Of a stretch of DNA of 64,000 bases, positions 1-9,376 are shown one piece after another; the stretch's first letter is position 1, and the number at the start of each line of letters is the position of its first letter. Both the position numbers and the translations under genes were made by a program. The stretch lies in contig NZ_WBKT01000002.1 in assembly GCF_008868175.1 (NCBI RefSeq), forward strand, positions 53,886 through 117,885. The letters are read 5' to 3'. Source of the DNA: Micromonospora sp. AMSO31t (lineage in GTDB: Bacteria; Actinomycetota; Actinomycetes; Mycobacteriales; Micromonosporaceae). Under the pieces are notes generated by a model. The model did no database searches. It was not told the origin of the DNA and worked only from the letters and a program-made list of their open reading frames with translations.

Positions 1-605
1 CTCCTTCGGCGCGTACGACGTCGGCGAAGCGGTCGATGGCGCCTTCGTCGGTGAGGCGGCCGAGGGTCATGGCGGTCTGGAGTGCGACGACGGCCAGGCC
101 GGCGGTGGCGGCGTTGCTGTGGAGGTCGCCGTTGAGGCAAATGGCCCCCAGGGCTCGGCGGCGTCCTCGACGAGTGCGCCGCAGGCGGCGAGCACGCCGA
201 GTGCGGCAAGCAGCCGCACAGTGGAAGTGGTGAAGGAGGGCCAACTTCTGTGGTGGGTCGGCGGGGCGGCGAAATCGTCCTGAACAGCGGTGAGGTCCTG
301 CGCTTCGGCGGTCGTTCGGCGCCTTCGGGGCCGGGGAGCAGAAGCCGGTAGGCGACGACGGCGACGGTGCTGAACAGCGCCGCGGAGATGCTTAGGTCGA
401 TCGCGAGGGGGAGAGGCGCGGGCCGGCGGCGGTCGAGCCCATCAGGCCGCCCAGGACAGCACCGATGCTCCGCGCGCCGTGCATGGAGTTGACGATGGAC
501 CGTCGGTATAGACGTTGGACCCGCAGGCCGCGTGCGTTCTGGGCGACATCGACGACGGAGTCGAGGGTTCCGACGACGAACAGCGCGATGCCGAGGGCGT
601 CACCG
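1..605 (-). pseudogene. MFS transporter remnant, interrupted by IS110
   Basis: Read on the minus strand in shifting frames, this stretch gives pieces of a major facilitator protein. One piece (about 605-400) contains GIALFVVGTLDSVVDVAQNA followed by a helix with SIGAVLGGLMG. After a frame change, the part near the window edge reads LAALGVLAACGALVEDAA, then a segment with NAATAGLAVVALQTAMTLGR. This order is typical of the middle of a 12-TM MFS transporter. The upstream end stops exactly where IS110 coding sequence begins, so the insertion probably split the gene. Several frameshifts mean it is not functional, and the gene continues beyond the window edge. The substrate cannot be inferred. Confidence 0.6.
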
Positions 606-1380
606 AAAGACACTTCTATGGGCGCGACATCACAAACGAGGCGAATGCGGAGGCGGACCGGAACCGGCTGACGGCACCGGACCGGGCCAAGATTTTCGCG
701 GCGAGGACGTCGCCGATGCCGTGCAGATCGGTCAGGGTGGTGCTCGAAGCCGCCACCGCAGCGGACAGTGTTTGCGGTCGCCTCGGGGATGCCCCGGTCG
801 AGGCGACGGACCTCGACGAGCAGCTCCACGGGCCAGCTGACGCAGGGGTGCGCGCCAACACGGCCCGTGGGCGGATGCTGCGCAGTGCTGCGGCCGCAGT
901 GTCGGCGGTCTACCGGCGAGGCAGGCCGGCGGGAATGAGCTGCGCGAGCAGCGCGTGCAGGCGGTTGACCGTTTGAGTGCGGGTGCGGACCAGGTCGTCG
1001 CGGTGTTCGGTGAGGGCATGTAGCGCGGCGATAGCTTCGTCGATGACCGCGGCGTTGAGTCGGGTCGCGGTGTGCGCGGCGATGCCGACCGACAGAGCGT
1101 CCGCCTCATCGGTCTTGCGACCGTGCCCCGTCGACAGCATCCGGACCCGCCGGGCCAGCTTCGCCGGCACGTTGACGACGTCGACGGCGTCCGTGGCGAG
1201 CCGTGCGGTCAGGGGAGCGCCGAGGCCGGCCGCGCCTTGCACCGCCCAGCTCGCGTGTGGCCAGCGGCCGGCGAAGCGCCGCAGCTGCCGGTAGCCGTCG
1301 CGGTTGACCTCGGCGCGGACCGCGGCGAGTGGCTGGAGCCGATGGTCGACCGGACACCGGTAGTAGGCGCGGCCGACGAT
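606..1380 (-). mobile_element. IS110-family transposase remnant
   Basis: The minus strand encodes a decayed IS110-type transposase. About 1380-910 is one frame with the N-terminal DEDD-domain region, including DAVDVVNVPAKLARRVR and GRKTDEADALSVGIAAHTAT. It ends in an in-frame TAG at 910-912. The downstream half carries the transposase-20 signature TLTDLHGIGDVLAAKILAR at about 770-650 and the motif APIEVSFGD near 610, in two further frames. The extreme N-terminus (usually MxVxGIDxG) is missing. With one stop and at least two frameshifts it is inactive. It abuts MFS sequence on its left and the end of the SDR gene on its right. Confidence 0.8.
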
Positions 1381-1389
1381 TCTGCGCGA

Positions 1390-2400
1390 TCAGCGGTGAC
1401 GCCAGGCGAGCACGCCGACCGTCGTACCGGCCAGCCCGGCAGCGGTGACCAGGCGGTGGCGGGACAGCCACGCCTGAGGGCTGCGACTGTGCGACCGTCG
1501 GGAGAAGTCACCGCGGGCGCCGTAGTCGTGCCCGCCCGGCCCGTCCAGCGGATGCCACAGGTTGTTCGGCCGGTCGTGGTCCGCGGGCCGTCCGGTCTGC
1601 TGCGACTGGTATCCAGTCCGGGCCAGGTACCGGTCGAGCAGCCCCGGCGCGATGCGATTGGCCAGAATGGTCAGCACCGTGGGCATGCCGACCCAGTACT
1701 CCCGGCGGTGGGGCCGGTCGGCCGCGGCGACGATCGCCCTCGCGGCGACTTCCGGCTCGTAGATCGGCGGGACCGGTTCTGCGTGGCGCGGCAGCCGCGA
1801 CAGCAACCAGTCAAACTGCGGAGTGTTGACGGCCGGCAGATGCACCATCGTCACCTGGACCTTGCTGCGCTCATGCATCAGCTCGCAGCGCAGCGACTCG
1901 GTGAACCCGACGATCGCGTGCTTCGCCCCGCAGTACGCCGCCTGCAACGGGATGCCCCGATACGCCAGCGCCGAGCCCACCTGGACAATCGTGCCCCGGT
2001 TCCGCTTGGTCATGGAGGACAGGGCCACCCGGGTGCCGTGCACGTACCCCAGGTAGGTGACCTCCATGGCTCGCCGGAACTCCTCCGGCCGGGTCTCCTG
2101 GAACGGGGCGAAGACGGAAGTGAACGCGTCGTTGATCCACAGGTCGATGGGGCCTAGTTCTTCCTCGATGCGCCGCCCGGCGGCGACCACGTGCTCGTAG
2201 TCGGCCATGTCGACCTCGATCGGCAGCGGTCGTCCACCGGCGGCGCGCACCTCGTCGGCGGCGGCGTCCAATCCGACCTTTCCCCGAGCGAGCAGCGCGA
2301 CAGCGATCCCCCGCTGGGCGAGCAGCCGCACCGTCGCCCGCCCGACTCCCGCACTCGCTCCGGTCACCACCGCCACCTGCACGTCGTGTCGCCGGCCCAT
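1390..2400 (-). CDS. SDR-family NAD(P)-dependent oxidoreductase
   Basis: A 336-aa short-chain dehydrogenase/reductase, predicted cytosolic with a possible membrane-associated tail. The Rossmann glycine motif TGASAGVG is at residues 13-20, and the catalytic Tyr-x3-Lys (YCGAK) is at about 156-160, preceded by the conserved Ser in VQVGSALAYRG. A classical SDR has about 250 residues. The extra 80 residues form a basic, proline-rich linker ending in a short hydrophobic stretch (LVTAAGLAGTTVGVLAW) followed by RHR, as seen in actinobacterial SDRs next to GH15 genes. The substrate is unknown. The ATG at 2400 is the natural start because the nucleotide-binding strand follows immediately. It is divergent from the GH15 gene, with 229 bp between them. 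Confidence 0.9.
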   Translation of the reverse strand: MGRRHDVQVAVVTGASAGVGRATVRLLAQRGIAVALLARGKVGLDAAADEVRAAGGRPLPIEVDMADYEHVVAAGRRIEEELGPIDLWINDAFTSVFAPFQETRPEEFRRAMEVTYLGYVHGTRVALSSMTKRNRGTIVQVGSALAYRGIPLQAAYCGAKHAIVGFTESLRCELMHERSKVQVTMVHLPAVNTPQFDWLLSRLPRHAEPVPPIYEPEVAARAIVAAADRPHRREYWVGMPTVLTILANRIAPGLLDRYLARTGYQSQQTGRPADHDRPNNLWHPLDGPGGHDYGARGDFSRRSHSRSPQAWLSRHRLVTAAGLAGTTVGVLAWRHR

Positions 2401-2629
2401 GTTCCCTCCCTGACCTGGTGTCTTCTCATGCCGCTCTACCCGGCGTTGGCTTCCGCAGTCACCCGGCAGGGCCCGATCACCGCCACCGGCGTGTCAGCGG
2501 GTTCTGGCCGGGTACCCCCGGTGGGACATCGGCGACGCATAGGAGGTCGGGGGTGGCAGCAGTGCCGGAGCGGTACCTCTGGGCCGAAGGCATCGCGGAG
2601 TACCGCTCACAGCCATACCACCATCCGCG

Positions 2630-4408
2630 ATGACACGGATGTCGGGTGAAGACGGCGGTTCGCGTACCGGCACGACACCGGCCGTGCTGCGCGACTACGC
2701 GCTGCTCGCCGACGGGCATCGAGGCGCGCTGGTCGGGCCCCGCGGAGATGTCGCGTGGCTTTGCGCACCGGGCTGGTCCGATCCGGCGGTGTTCAGCACC
2801 CTGCTCGGCGGGACGGGCCGCTTCCTGGTGGCCCCGGCGTCGGCCCGCTTCGTGTGGGGCGGCCACTACGAGCCGGGCTCGTTGATCTGGCGCAGTAGGT
2901 GGGTGACCGAGGACGGCATCATCGAGTCCCGCGAGGCCCTCGCCTACCCGGGTGAGGCGGACAGGCTGGTGCTGCTGCGCCAGGTCCGCGCCCTGGACCG
3001 CCCGGCCCGGGTGCGCATCGTAGTGGACCCGCGGGCCGACTATGGCCGGGCACCGGTACGAGATGCCCACCGCGACGCCGAGTGCTGGTGGGCCCGCACC
3101 GCGGGGCTGTACCTGCGGCTGCACGGCGGCGCCGATCTGCGTCGCGATCAGCAGGCGTTCCTCGCCGGCGAGGTGACCATCCTGGCGGGCGGCCACCATG
3201 ATCTGGTGCTGGAACTCTCGGCTGCTCCCCTCGAACAGCCGTGCTCCCCGCCCGGGGAGCTGTGGCGGACAACCGAGCAGCAATGGGCGTCGACCGTCCC
3301 GTCGCTGGCCGGACCAGCACGGCGCGACGCCGCCCTCGCCTATGCGGTGCTGCGGGGCATGACCCGGCCTGGTGGCGGAATGGTGGCCGCCGCCACCACC
3401 GCCCTGCCCGAGCGGGCGATGGCCGGGCGCGACTACGACTACCGGTACGCGTGGATCCGCGACCAGTCCTTCGCCGGCCAGGCCGCCGCGCTGGCCGGCG
3501 AGTACGACCTGCTCGACGATGCCGTCGCGTTCCTCACCGACCGGGTGCTGGCCGACGGGGACCGCCTCGCCCCGGCGTACACCGTCGGCGGCGATCCGGT
3601 GCCGCACGAGCAGAAGCTGGCTTGGCTACCCGGATACCCGGGCGCGGACGGGCGCACCGGCAACTGGGTGCGCGACCAGTTCCAGCTCGACGCCTACGGC
3701 GAGGTGCTGATGCTGCTGGCCGCCGCGCAACGGCACGACAGGTTGGACAGCGACGCGCACCGCGCCATGGAGCTGACGGCCGCCGCGATCGGCCGGCGCT
3801 GGTCACAGCCGGACTCGGGCATCTGGGAGCTGCCGCCCCGGCAGTGGACCCACTCGAAACTGACCTGCGTGGCCGGTTTACGGGCCGCGGCCCGGAGCGC
3901 CGCGCCGAGGCTGGCGGCCAGCTGGTCGGCGCTGGCCGACCGGATCCTCGCCGACGCCGCCGCGCACGGTCTCGCACGGGACGGGCACTGGCGGCGCGCC
4001 TACGACGACGAACGGGTCGACGCTGCTCTGCTGCTGCCCGGCATCCGCGGCGCTCTTCCCCCGGAGGATCCGCGCACTGACCGCACCCATCGGGCGGTCC
4101 TCATGGACCTGGCCGAGGACGGCTACCTGTACCGGTTCCGGCCTGACCGGCGGCCGCTCGGCGACGCCGAGGGGGCGTTCCTGCTCTGCGGATTCGCCGC
4201 AGCCCTGGCGGCCTGGCAGGCCGGTGACACGGTCGGGGCCAACCGGTGGTTCGAACGCAACCGAGCCGCATGCGGCCCACCGGGGCTCTACACCGAGGAG
4301 TACGACGTCCGTCAGCGCCAACTGCGCGGCAACCTGCCGCAAGGGTTCGTGCACGCGCTGATGTTGGAGACCGCCGTGACGCTCGGCCAGGTTGATCCCT
4401 GCCACTGA
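2630..4408 (+). CDS. Glycoside hydrolase family 15 protein (glucoamylase/trehalase-like)
   Basis: A 592-aa GH15-type enzyme, predicted to hydrolyse alpha-glucosidic bonds (trehalose, maltodextrin or a glucosyl conjugate). Residues 1-260 form the beta-rich N-terminal domain (DYALLADGHRGALVGPRGDV). The (alpha/alpha)6 catalytic domain starts around YDYRYAWIRDQ (about 270-280). The likely general acid lies in SGIWELPP (Glu about 399) and the general base in LYTEEYD (about 555), followed by GNLPQGFVH. No signal peptide is visible, so it is probably cytosolic, as for actinobacterial trehalase-type GH15. The start could be ATG 2630 or ATG 2639. It ends 12 bp from the convergent PPC/DUF296 pseudogene. 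A second GH15 gene lies at 48000-49790. Confidence 0.9.
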   Translation: MTRMSGEDGGSRTGTTPAVLRDYALLADGHRGALVGPRGDVAWLCAPGWSDPAVFSTLLGGTGRFLVAPASARFVWGGHYEPGSLIWRSRWVTEDGIIESREALAYPGEADRLVLLRQVRALDRPARVRIVVDPRADYGRAPVRDAHRDAECWWARTAGLYLRLHGGADLRRDQQAFLAGEVTILAGGHHDLVLELSAAPLEQPCSPPGELWRTTEQQWASTVPSLAGPARRDAALAYAVLRGMTRPGGGMVAAATTALPERAMAGRDYDYRYAWIRDQSFAGQAAALAGEYDLLDDAVAFLTDRVLADGDRLAPAYTVGGDPVPHEQKLAWLPGYPGADGRTGNWVRDQFQLDAYGEVLMLLAAAQRHDRLDSDAHRAMELTAAAIGRRWSQPDSGIWELPPRQWTHSKLTCVAGLRAAARSAAPRLAASWSALADRILADAAAHGLARDGHWRRAYDDERVDAALLLPGIRGALPPEDPRTDRTHRAVLMDLAEDGYLYRFRPDRRPLGDAEGAFLLCGFAAALAAWQAGDTVGANRWFERNRAACGPPGLYTEEYDVRQRQLRGNLPQGFVHALMLETAVTLGQVDPCH

Positions 4409-4419
4409 TCGGGGGCCGG

Positions 4420-4878
4420 CTATCGGCCAGGGCCGGCCATGAGGGTCAGCCCGCTCTCCGGATCGACCCGCTTGGGCAGCCCTGGCGCGACTTCCGTGAC
4501 GATCACCTTGAGCGTCGGCCACAACCGGGCGGACAGCAGGTGTCCGCCCATTGTGCTGCCGTCGGTGCGCCCGAGCACCGCGTGCACGTGCGGCACCGGC
4601 TCGCGCCGCGGCGGCCACGTCACCCATCAGGGACAGCACCGCCGTACGGGGATGCGCCGGTAATCGCGCCGCTTCCGGTCCAACTAGCCGAGGTCAGCCT
4701 CCTGGAAGCCGCTTACGGCGGTCACCCGGCCGGCGCGCAGGTTGTGCCGGCGCAGCGCAGCGCCGACGGCGGTGACCGACTCCTCGCCCTTGTCGCAGAC
4801 GACGACCAGGACACGGTCGGTCGGTCGGTGCACGTTCCCGCTCTTATGGTTCTCCTCGGCGTCGAACGACGACGGCAC
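4420..4878 (-). pseudogene. Decayed PPC/DUF296-domain gene
   Basis: Two separate frames on the minus strand match the two halves of the intact PPC/DUF296 protein at 62385-62822. The upstream half (4684-4878) has RVLVVVCDKGEESVTAVGAA, then a stop. The downstream half (about 4640-4420) reads MLSLMGDVAAAA and, after another shift, VPHVHAVLGRTDGSTMGGHL and LPKRVDPESGLTLM. The intact paralogue has RVLVVICDKEEEAVGAI, VLSLLGDVAEQNG and HVHTVLGRSDGNTVGGHL at the same places, so identity of the remnant is clear. The region joining the halves has lost its frame. It sits downstream of the oxidoreductase operon on the same strand and may once have been its last gene. Confidence 0.8.
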
Positions 4879-5212
4879 CTAGCACCGCCCAGGCGGCGGC
4901 GACCGCGGCGTCGGTCATCGCGGCATGCCGCTGCCGACGGTCGGCGGCGGCGAGGGCGACCGCCGTGATCGAATGGAGGCCGTCGGCCACCGTGCCGACG
5001 GCGAACACGCCCGGCGTGGGCCGCCGGACGGTCATGACGGCCTGGACGACGTGCCGGGCCCCGAGCACCCGCAATGTCACGACCGCGCCGGTGGTGGTCG
5101 GGCCCACCGGTCGGAGCATCCGGCCGGGCGCCAGCAGCAGAACAGCACCCCAGGTCAGCCGCGCCGCAACCGGCACACCCCACAGTGGTCGCTCGTCGAC
5201 CCGGAGATGCAT
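4844..5212 (-). CDS. Small multi-pass membrane protein
   Basis: A 122-aa protein starting at ATG 5212, which begins 2 bp after the enolase-superfamily stop codon (5214-5216), so translation is probably coupled. It has three or four hydrophobic segments, around LTWGAVLLLAPGRML (residues about 20-34), VVTLRVLGARHVVQAVM (45-60), a central SITAVALAAAD region and AAVAAAWAVLGAVVV near the C-terminus, and ends RRRGEP. No family was recognised with certainty. Its place as fourth gene of the TPP/FAD/enolase operon suggests a membrane partner or small transporter subunit, which is inference. The 3' end overlaps the decayed PPC gene by 35 bp. Confidence 0.7.
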   Translation of the reverse strand: MHLRVDERPLWGVPVAARLTWGAVLLLAPGRMLRPVGPTTTGAVVTLRVLGARHVVQAVMTVRRPTPGVFAVGTVADGLHSITAVALAAADRRQRHAAMTDAAVAAAWAVLGAVVVRRRGEP

Positions 5213-5213
5213 C

Positions 5214-6302
5214 TCAGGCCACCCGGTACTGCTGCGCGCGATCGGGCCGGAACTCCACGCCGTTGCCGGGGCGGTCCAGCGGCACGCGGGCGGCACCGCC
5301 GGTGGCCGGCATCGTGCCGTCGAAGAGCATCGACTCGATGCGGACGTGGTCGTGGAACCACTCGAGGTGCCGCAGGTTGGGGATGGCGGCGGCGACGGGC
5401 AGGTGCTGGTGCGGCGCGCAGTGCCCGGACACCTCCAGCCCTGCGGCGTCGGCGACCGCGGCCGCCCGCAGGAACTCGCTGATCCCACCGCAGCGGGTGA
5501 CGTCGATCTGCAGGCAGTCCACGTACGGCGCCATCCGGTGGAAGTAGACCAGGTCGTAGCCGTACTCGCCCGCCGCCACGTCGGGCGTGACATGGTCGCG
5601 GACCAGGCCGAGGCCGGGCAGGTCGTCTGAGCTGACCGGTTCCTCGTACCAGCGCACGTCCAGGTCCGCCGCGGCATGCGCGACCCGGATCGCCTGCTTG
5701 CGCTGGTAGGCGCCGTTGGCGTCGACGTACAGCTCGGCGTCGTCGCCGATGGTCCGCCGTGCCGCCGCCATCCGGGCCAGGTCCCGCGCCACTTCCGTGC
5801 CGCACGACTCCCCGACCTTGATCTTCACCCGCGGAATGCCCTGCTCGTGCACCCAGCCGGCGAGCTGCCGGTGCTGCCGCTCGTCGTCGTAGGTGGTGAA
5901 ACCGCCGCTGCCGTAGACGGGCACCTGCCGGCGGGCGGCGCCGAGCAGGCGGGCGAGTGGCAGGTCGTGCCGGCGGGCCTTGAGGTCCCACAGGGCGCAG
6001 TCGGCGGCGGACAGGGCGAGCCCGGCGACCCCGGGCCGGCCGGCGTTGCGCAGCCGCCGCTGCATGCTTGTCCAGGCCGCCGGCACGTCATCTGGGTCCA
6101 GGTCGGCGACGACCGGCGCGAGCAGGTCCGTGACGACCGGGCAGACGGCCTGCGGCCCGTACGTCCAACCGATCCCGGTGTGCCCGTCGGCGTGGGCCCG
6201 GACCAGCACCAGGGTGGTGCTCGTCCAGGCCAGGGTGCCGTCGCCCTCCGGAGCGTCGGTGGGAACTCGGTACGCCTCGGCGGCGAGCCGGATTCCGGTC
6301 AT
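5214..6302 (-). CDS. Enolase-superfamily (mandelate racemase/muconate lactonizing-like) enzyme
   Basis: A 362-aa enolase-superfamily protein, expected to abstract a proton alpha to a carboxylate under Mg2+ control, such as a sugar-acid dehydratase or racemase. The Lys-x-Lys base motif is in PRVKIKVGE (about 160). Metal ligands are Asp in YVDANGAY (about 190), Glu in WYEEP (about 217) and Glu in AAGEYG (about 242). The opposite-face His is in VSGHCAPH (about 291). The full-length N-terminal cap domain is present. Its ATG (6302-6300) overlaps the TGA of the FAD/Fe-S oxidoreductase (ATGA), so it is coupled to it. Substrate and reaction cannot be read from sequence alone; a dehydratase or racemase acting on a 2-hydroxyacid would fit the neighbours. 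Confidence 0.88.
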   Translation of the reverse strand: MTGIRLAAEAYRVPTDAPEGDGTLAWTSTTLVLVRAHADGHTGIGWTYGPQAVCPVVTDLLAPVVADLDPDDVPAAWTSMQRRLRNAGRPGVAGLALSAADCALWDLKARRHDLPLARLLGAARRQVPVYGSGGFTTYDDERQHRQLAGWVHEQGIPRVKIKVGESCGTEVARDLARMAAARRTIGDDAELYVDANGAYQRKQAIRVAHAAADLDVRWYEEPVSSDDLPGLGLVRDHVTPDVAAGEYGYDLVYFHRMAPYVDCLQIDVTRCGGISEFLRAAAVADAAGLEVSGHCAPHQHLPVAAAIPNLRHLEWFHDHVRIESMLFDGTMPATGGAARVPLDRPGNGVEFRPDRAQQYRVA

Positions 6303-9300
6303 CGGATCCTCCGGCGGAGCAGCGCGGCCAGCGGGGCGAGCGCGGTCGCCCCGACCAGCCCGGCCGCCGCCCATCGCGAGATCACCGACGGCCGGCGCGG
6401 ACGGTCGCCCCAGCTTTCCTCCGGCCGGTCGGGCACGGTGTCGTGGTGCAGGCCGGCGCGCAGCAGCTCGGCCAGGTGGATCGCGGACCGCCCGCCGGAG
6501 GCGCTCTGCTCTACCTGGGTGCGGCAGCTGAACCCGTCGGCGAGGATCACATCCGTCTCGGCGGCGTCCCGGACGGCGGGCAGCAGCACCCGCTCGGCAC
6601 AGGCCTCGGACACCTCGTAGTGTCCCTGCTCGAAACCAAAGTTCCCGGCCAGCCCACAGCAGCCCGAGTCGAGGAACTCCGCGTCCACTCCGGCCTCGGC
6701 CAGAACGGCCTGATCGGCGGCGGTGCCGAGGATCGCGTGTTGGTGGCAGTGGGTCTGGATCAGGGCGTGCGCCGGGATACGGGGTGGCTGCCAGCCGGGG
6801 CTGTGGTCGTGCAGCAGTTCGGCCAGAGTGACGGTCTGTTCCCGCAGTCGGGTGACGTCGTCGTCGGCCGGGAACAGCTCGTGCGCGTCGCTGCGGAACA
6901 CCGCCGTGCAGCTCGGTTCCAGGCCGACCACCGGGGTGCCGGCCCGCAGGTACGGACGCAGCACGTCCACGGTGCGGCGCAGCACCCGCTTGGCGACGCC
7001 GAGCTGTCCGGTGGAGATCCAGGTCAGTCCGCAGCACAGCGGCTGGTCCGGCACGCACACCCGCCAACCCGCCGCCTCCAGCACCTCGACCGCCGCCCGC
7101 GCCACCCCGGGGTGGAAGTGGTTGGTGAAGGTGTCCGGCCAAAGCACGACGTCACCCCGTGACCCGTTGCCGGTCGAGGTGCGTCGGGCAAACCAGTGCT
7201 GGAACGATTCCCGCGCGAAGACGGGGATGTCCCGGCGCTGGTCGATTCCGCCCACGGCTTTGGCCAAGCGGTTGAGCCCGGGTGCGTGGACCAGCGCGTT
7301 CACCGTGCGCGGCAGGCGCGCGGCCACGGTGGCGGCCACGGGCAGCCAGCCCATTGAGTAGTGCGCGCGGGGACGCAGCCGGCCGGCGTAGTGGTGGGAC
7401 AGGAACTCGGCCTTGTAGGTGGCCATGTCCACGTTCACGGGGCAGTCGGCCTTGCAGCCCTTGCAGGCCAGGCACAGGTCGAGCGCGTCGCGCACCGCCT
7501 CGGAGCGCCAGCCGTCGCCGATCGTGCCGCCGCGCGCGGTGCCGTCGAGCATCTCGAACAGCAGCCGGGAGCGGCCTCGGGTCGAGTGTTCTTCCTCCCG
7601 TGTGACCATGTAGGAGGGGCACATCACGCCCCCCTGGTGGCGGCGGCACTTGCCGACGCCCACGCAGCGCAGCACCGCGTCGCCGAAGCTGCCGCCGTCG
7701 TCCGGGTAGGCGAAGACGGTTTCGACGCCGCCGTGGTCGTAGTCGACGCCCAGCCGCAGCCGGCTGTCGAGGGGGTAGGGCGGCACCACCTTGCCCGGGT
7801 TCATCCGGTCGTCCGGGTCGAAAATCGCCTTGAACTGGCCGAAGGCCCGGATCAGCCGGTCGCCGTACATCTTCGGCAGCAGCTCGCCGCGGGCCTGCCC
7901 GTCACCGTGCTCGCCGGAGAACGAGCCGCCGTAGGAGACGACCAGGTCGGCGGCGCGTTGGATGAAGGAGCGGAAGTCGCGGACGCCGTCGGCGGTGCGC
8001 AGCCGGAACGGGATGCGGGTGTGCACGCAGCCCTGCCCAAAATGCCCGTACAGAGAGGCCTGCTCGTAGCCGTACTCGCGGTAGAGCCGCTGCAGATCGC
8101 GCAGGTAGGCGCCGAGCCGGTCCGGGGCGACCGCGGAGTCCTCCCAACCGGGCCAGGTGTTCTCCGAGTCCGGTACGTGTGCGGTGGCACCCAGGGCGGA
8201 GTCGCGGACCGCCCACATCCGCTTCTCGTCCGCGGGGTCGGCGAACTCGTGCACCGTCGGTCCGCCGTCACGGCGAACCGCGGCGATCAGCCGGTCGGCC
8301 GCCGCACGGACCTGCTCCGGCGTGTCCCCGCCGAGCTGAACCATCAGCCAGGCGCCACCCCTGGGCAGTTCATGCAGGGCGTGCGGGTGCAGGCTCTTGC
8401 GCCGCTCGAAACTGACCAACTTGTCGTCGATGCCCTCCAACGCGATCGGCTGGTGCTCCAGCACCCGGGGCACGTCGTCGGCGGCGGCGGCGATGTCCGG
8501 GTAGCTGAGAAACACCATGGCGTCGGCCTTGATGATCGGCACCAGCTTCAGCCGGGCACGCAGGATGGTGACCAGGGTGCCCTCGGACCCGACCAGGGCC
8601 TGCGCGACGTGGAAGGTCTTCTCTGGCAGCAGGCTGTCCAGGTTGTAGCCGGAGACCCGGCGCGGGATGTGCGGATAGCGGGTGCGGATGTCGGCCAGGT
8701 ACTCGTCGCGCAGGGCCCGCAACTGCCGGTAGATCACCGCCTTGCGGCCGCCGTCGCGCTGGATGCGGGCGTACTGTTCGTCGGTGGTCTCCCCCACCCA
8801 CATGCGGGTGCCGTCGTAGAGCAGCACCTCCAGTTCGACGATGTTGTCGACCGTCTTGCCGGTGCGCTGGGCGGTGGCGCCGCAGGAGTTGTTGCCGAGC
8901 ATCCCGCCCAGCGTGCAGTGGTTGTGGGTGGCCGGGCGAGGGCCGTACTCCAGTCCGGTCGGCTTGAGCCGCGCATTGAGTTCGTCGAGCACGATGCCGG
9001 GTTCCACCAGGCAGGTCCGGTTGTCGGCGTCGACATCCAGCAATCGGTGGCAGTACTTGGACCAGTCGAGGATCACGGCGGTGTTGGTGCACTCGCCGGC
9101 CAGGCTGGTCCCGCCGCCGCGCGAGGTCAGCGGCGCGCCGTGGCGACGGCAGACGGCCACGGCGGTCATCGCCGCCTCCACGGTGCGGGGCACCACGACG
9201 CCGAGCGGCACCTGCCGGTAGTTGGAGGCGTCGGTGGAGTACGCGGCGCGGGAGCCGGCATCGAACCGGACCTCACCGTCGACCTCCGCGCGCAGGTCCG

Positions 9301-9376
9301 CGGTGAGGGCGGACAGGTCGACGTCGCGGGCCGGCTCGGGTGGGCGCAAGACCGGGTCGGGCAGCACCTCGGTCAT
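6299..9376 (-). CDS. FAD-binding and (4Fe-4S)-binding oxidoreductase (GlcD-GlcF fusion type)
   Basis: A 1025-aa fusion of a VAO-type FAD dehydrogenase and an iron-sulfur heterodisulfide-reductase-like subunit, a layout known for D-2-hydroxyacid dehydrogenases that pass electrons to quinone. The FAD domain shows SRGGGTSLAGECTN (about 85-98), GGMLGNNSCGATAQRTGK (about 155) and SGEHGDGQARGELLPKMYG (about 485). A ferredoxin motif CLACKGCKADCP is at about 634, and two CCG motifs are at about 780 (CCGLTW) and 905 (CCGLAGNFG). The C-terminal 35 residues contain a hydrophobic helix ending LLRRRIR, a likely membrane anchor. Start ATG 9376 overlaps the upstream TPP-enzyme stop (ATGA). The electron donor is unknown. 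Neighbours suggest oxidation of a 2-hydroxyacid feeding the respiratory chain. Confidence 0.92.
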   Translation of the reverse strand: MTEVLPDPVLRPPEPARDVDLSALTADLRAEVDGEVRFDAGSRAAYSTDASNYRQVPLGVVVPRTVEAAMTAVAVCRRHGAPLTSRGGGTSLAGECTNTAVILDWSKYCHRLLDVDADNRTCLVEPGIVLDELNARLKPTGLEYGPRPATHNHCTLGGMLGNNSCGATAQRTGKTVDNIVELEVLLYDGTRMWVGETTDEQYARIQRDGGRKAVIYRQLRALRDEYLADIRTRYPHIPRRVSGYNLDSLLPEKTFHVAQALVGSEGTLVTILRARLKLVPIIKADAMVFLSYPDIAAAADDVPRVLEHQPIALEGIDDKLVSFERRKSLHPHALHELPRGGAWLMVQLGGDTPEQVRAAADRLIAAVRRDGGPTVHEFADPADEKRMWAVRDSALGATAHVPDSENTWPGWEDSAVAPDRLGAYLRDLQRLYREYGYEQASLYGHFGQGCVHTRIPFRLRTADGVRDFRSFIQRAADLVVSYGGSFSGEHGDGQARGELLPKMYGDRLIRAFGQFKAIFDPDDRMNPGKVVPPYPLDSRLRLGVDYDHGGVETVFAYPDDGGSFGDAVLRCVGVGKCRRHQGGVMCPSYMVTREEEHSTRGRSRLLFEMLDGTARGGTIGDGWRSEAVRDALDLCLACKGCKADCPVNVDMATYKAEFLSHHYAGRLRPRAHYSMGWLPVAATVAARLPRTVNALVHAPGLNRLAKAVGGIDQRRDIPVFARESFQHWFARRTSTGNGSRGDVVLWPDTFTNHFHPGVARAAVEVLEAAGWRVCVPDQPLCCGLTWISTGQLGVAKRVLRRTVDVLRPYLRAGTPVVGLEPSCTAVFRSDAHELFPADDDVTRLREQTVTLAELLHDHSPGWQPPRIPAHALIQTHCHQHAILGTAADQAVLAEAGVDAEFLDSGCCGLAGNFGFEQGHYEVSEACAERVLLPAVRDAAETDVILADGFSCRTQVEQSASGGRSAIHLAELLRAGLHHDTVPDRPEESWGDRPRRPSVISRWAAAGLVGATALAPLAALLRRRIR

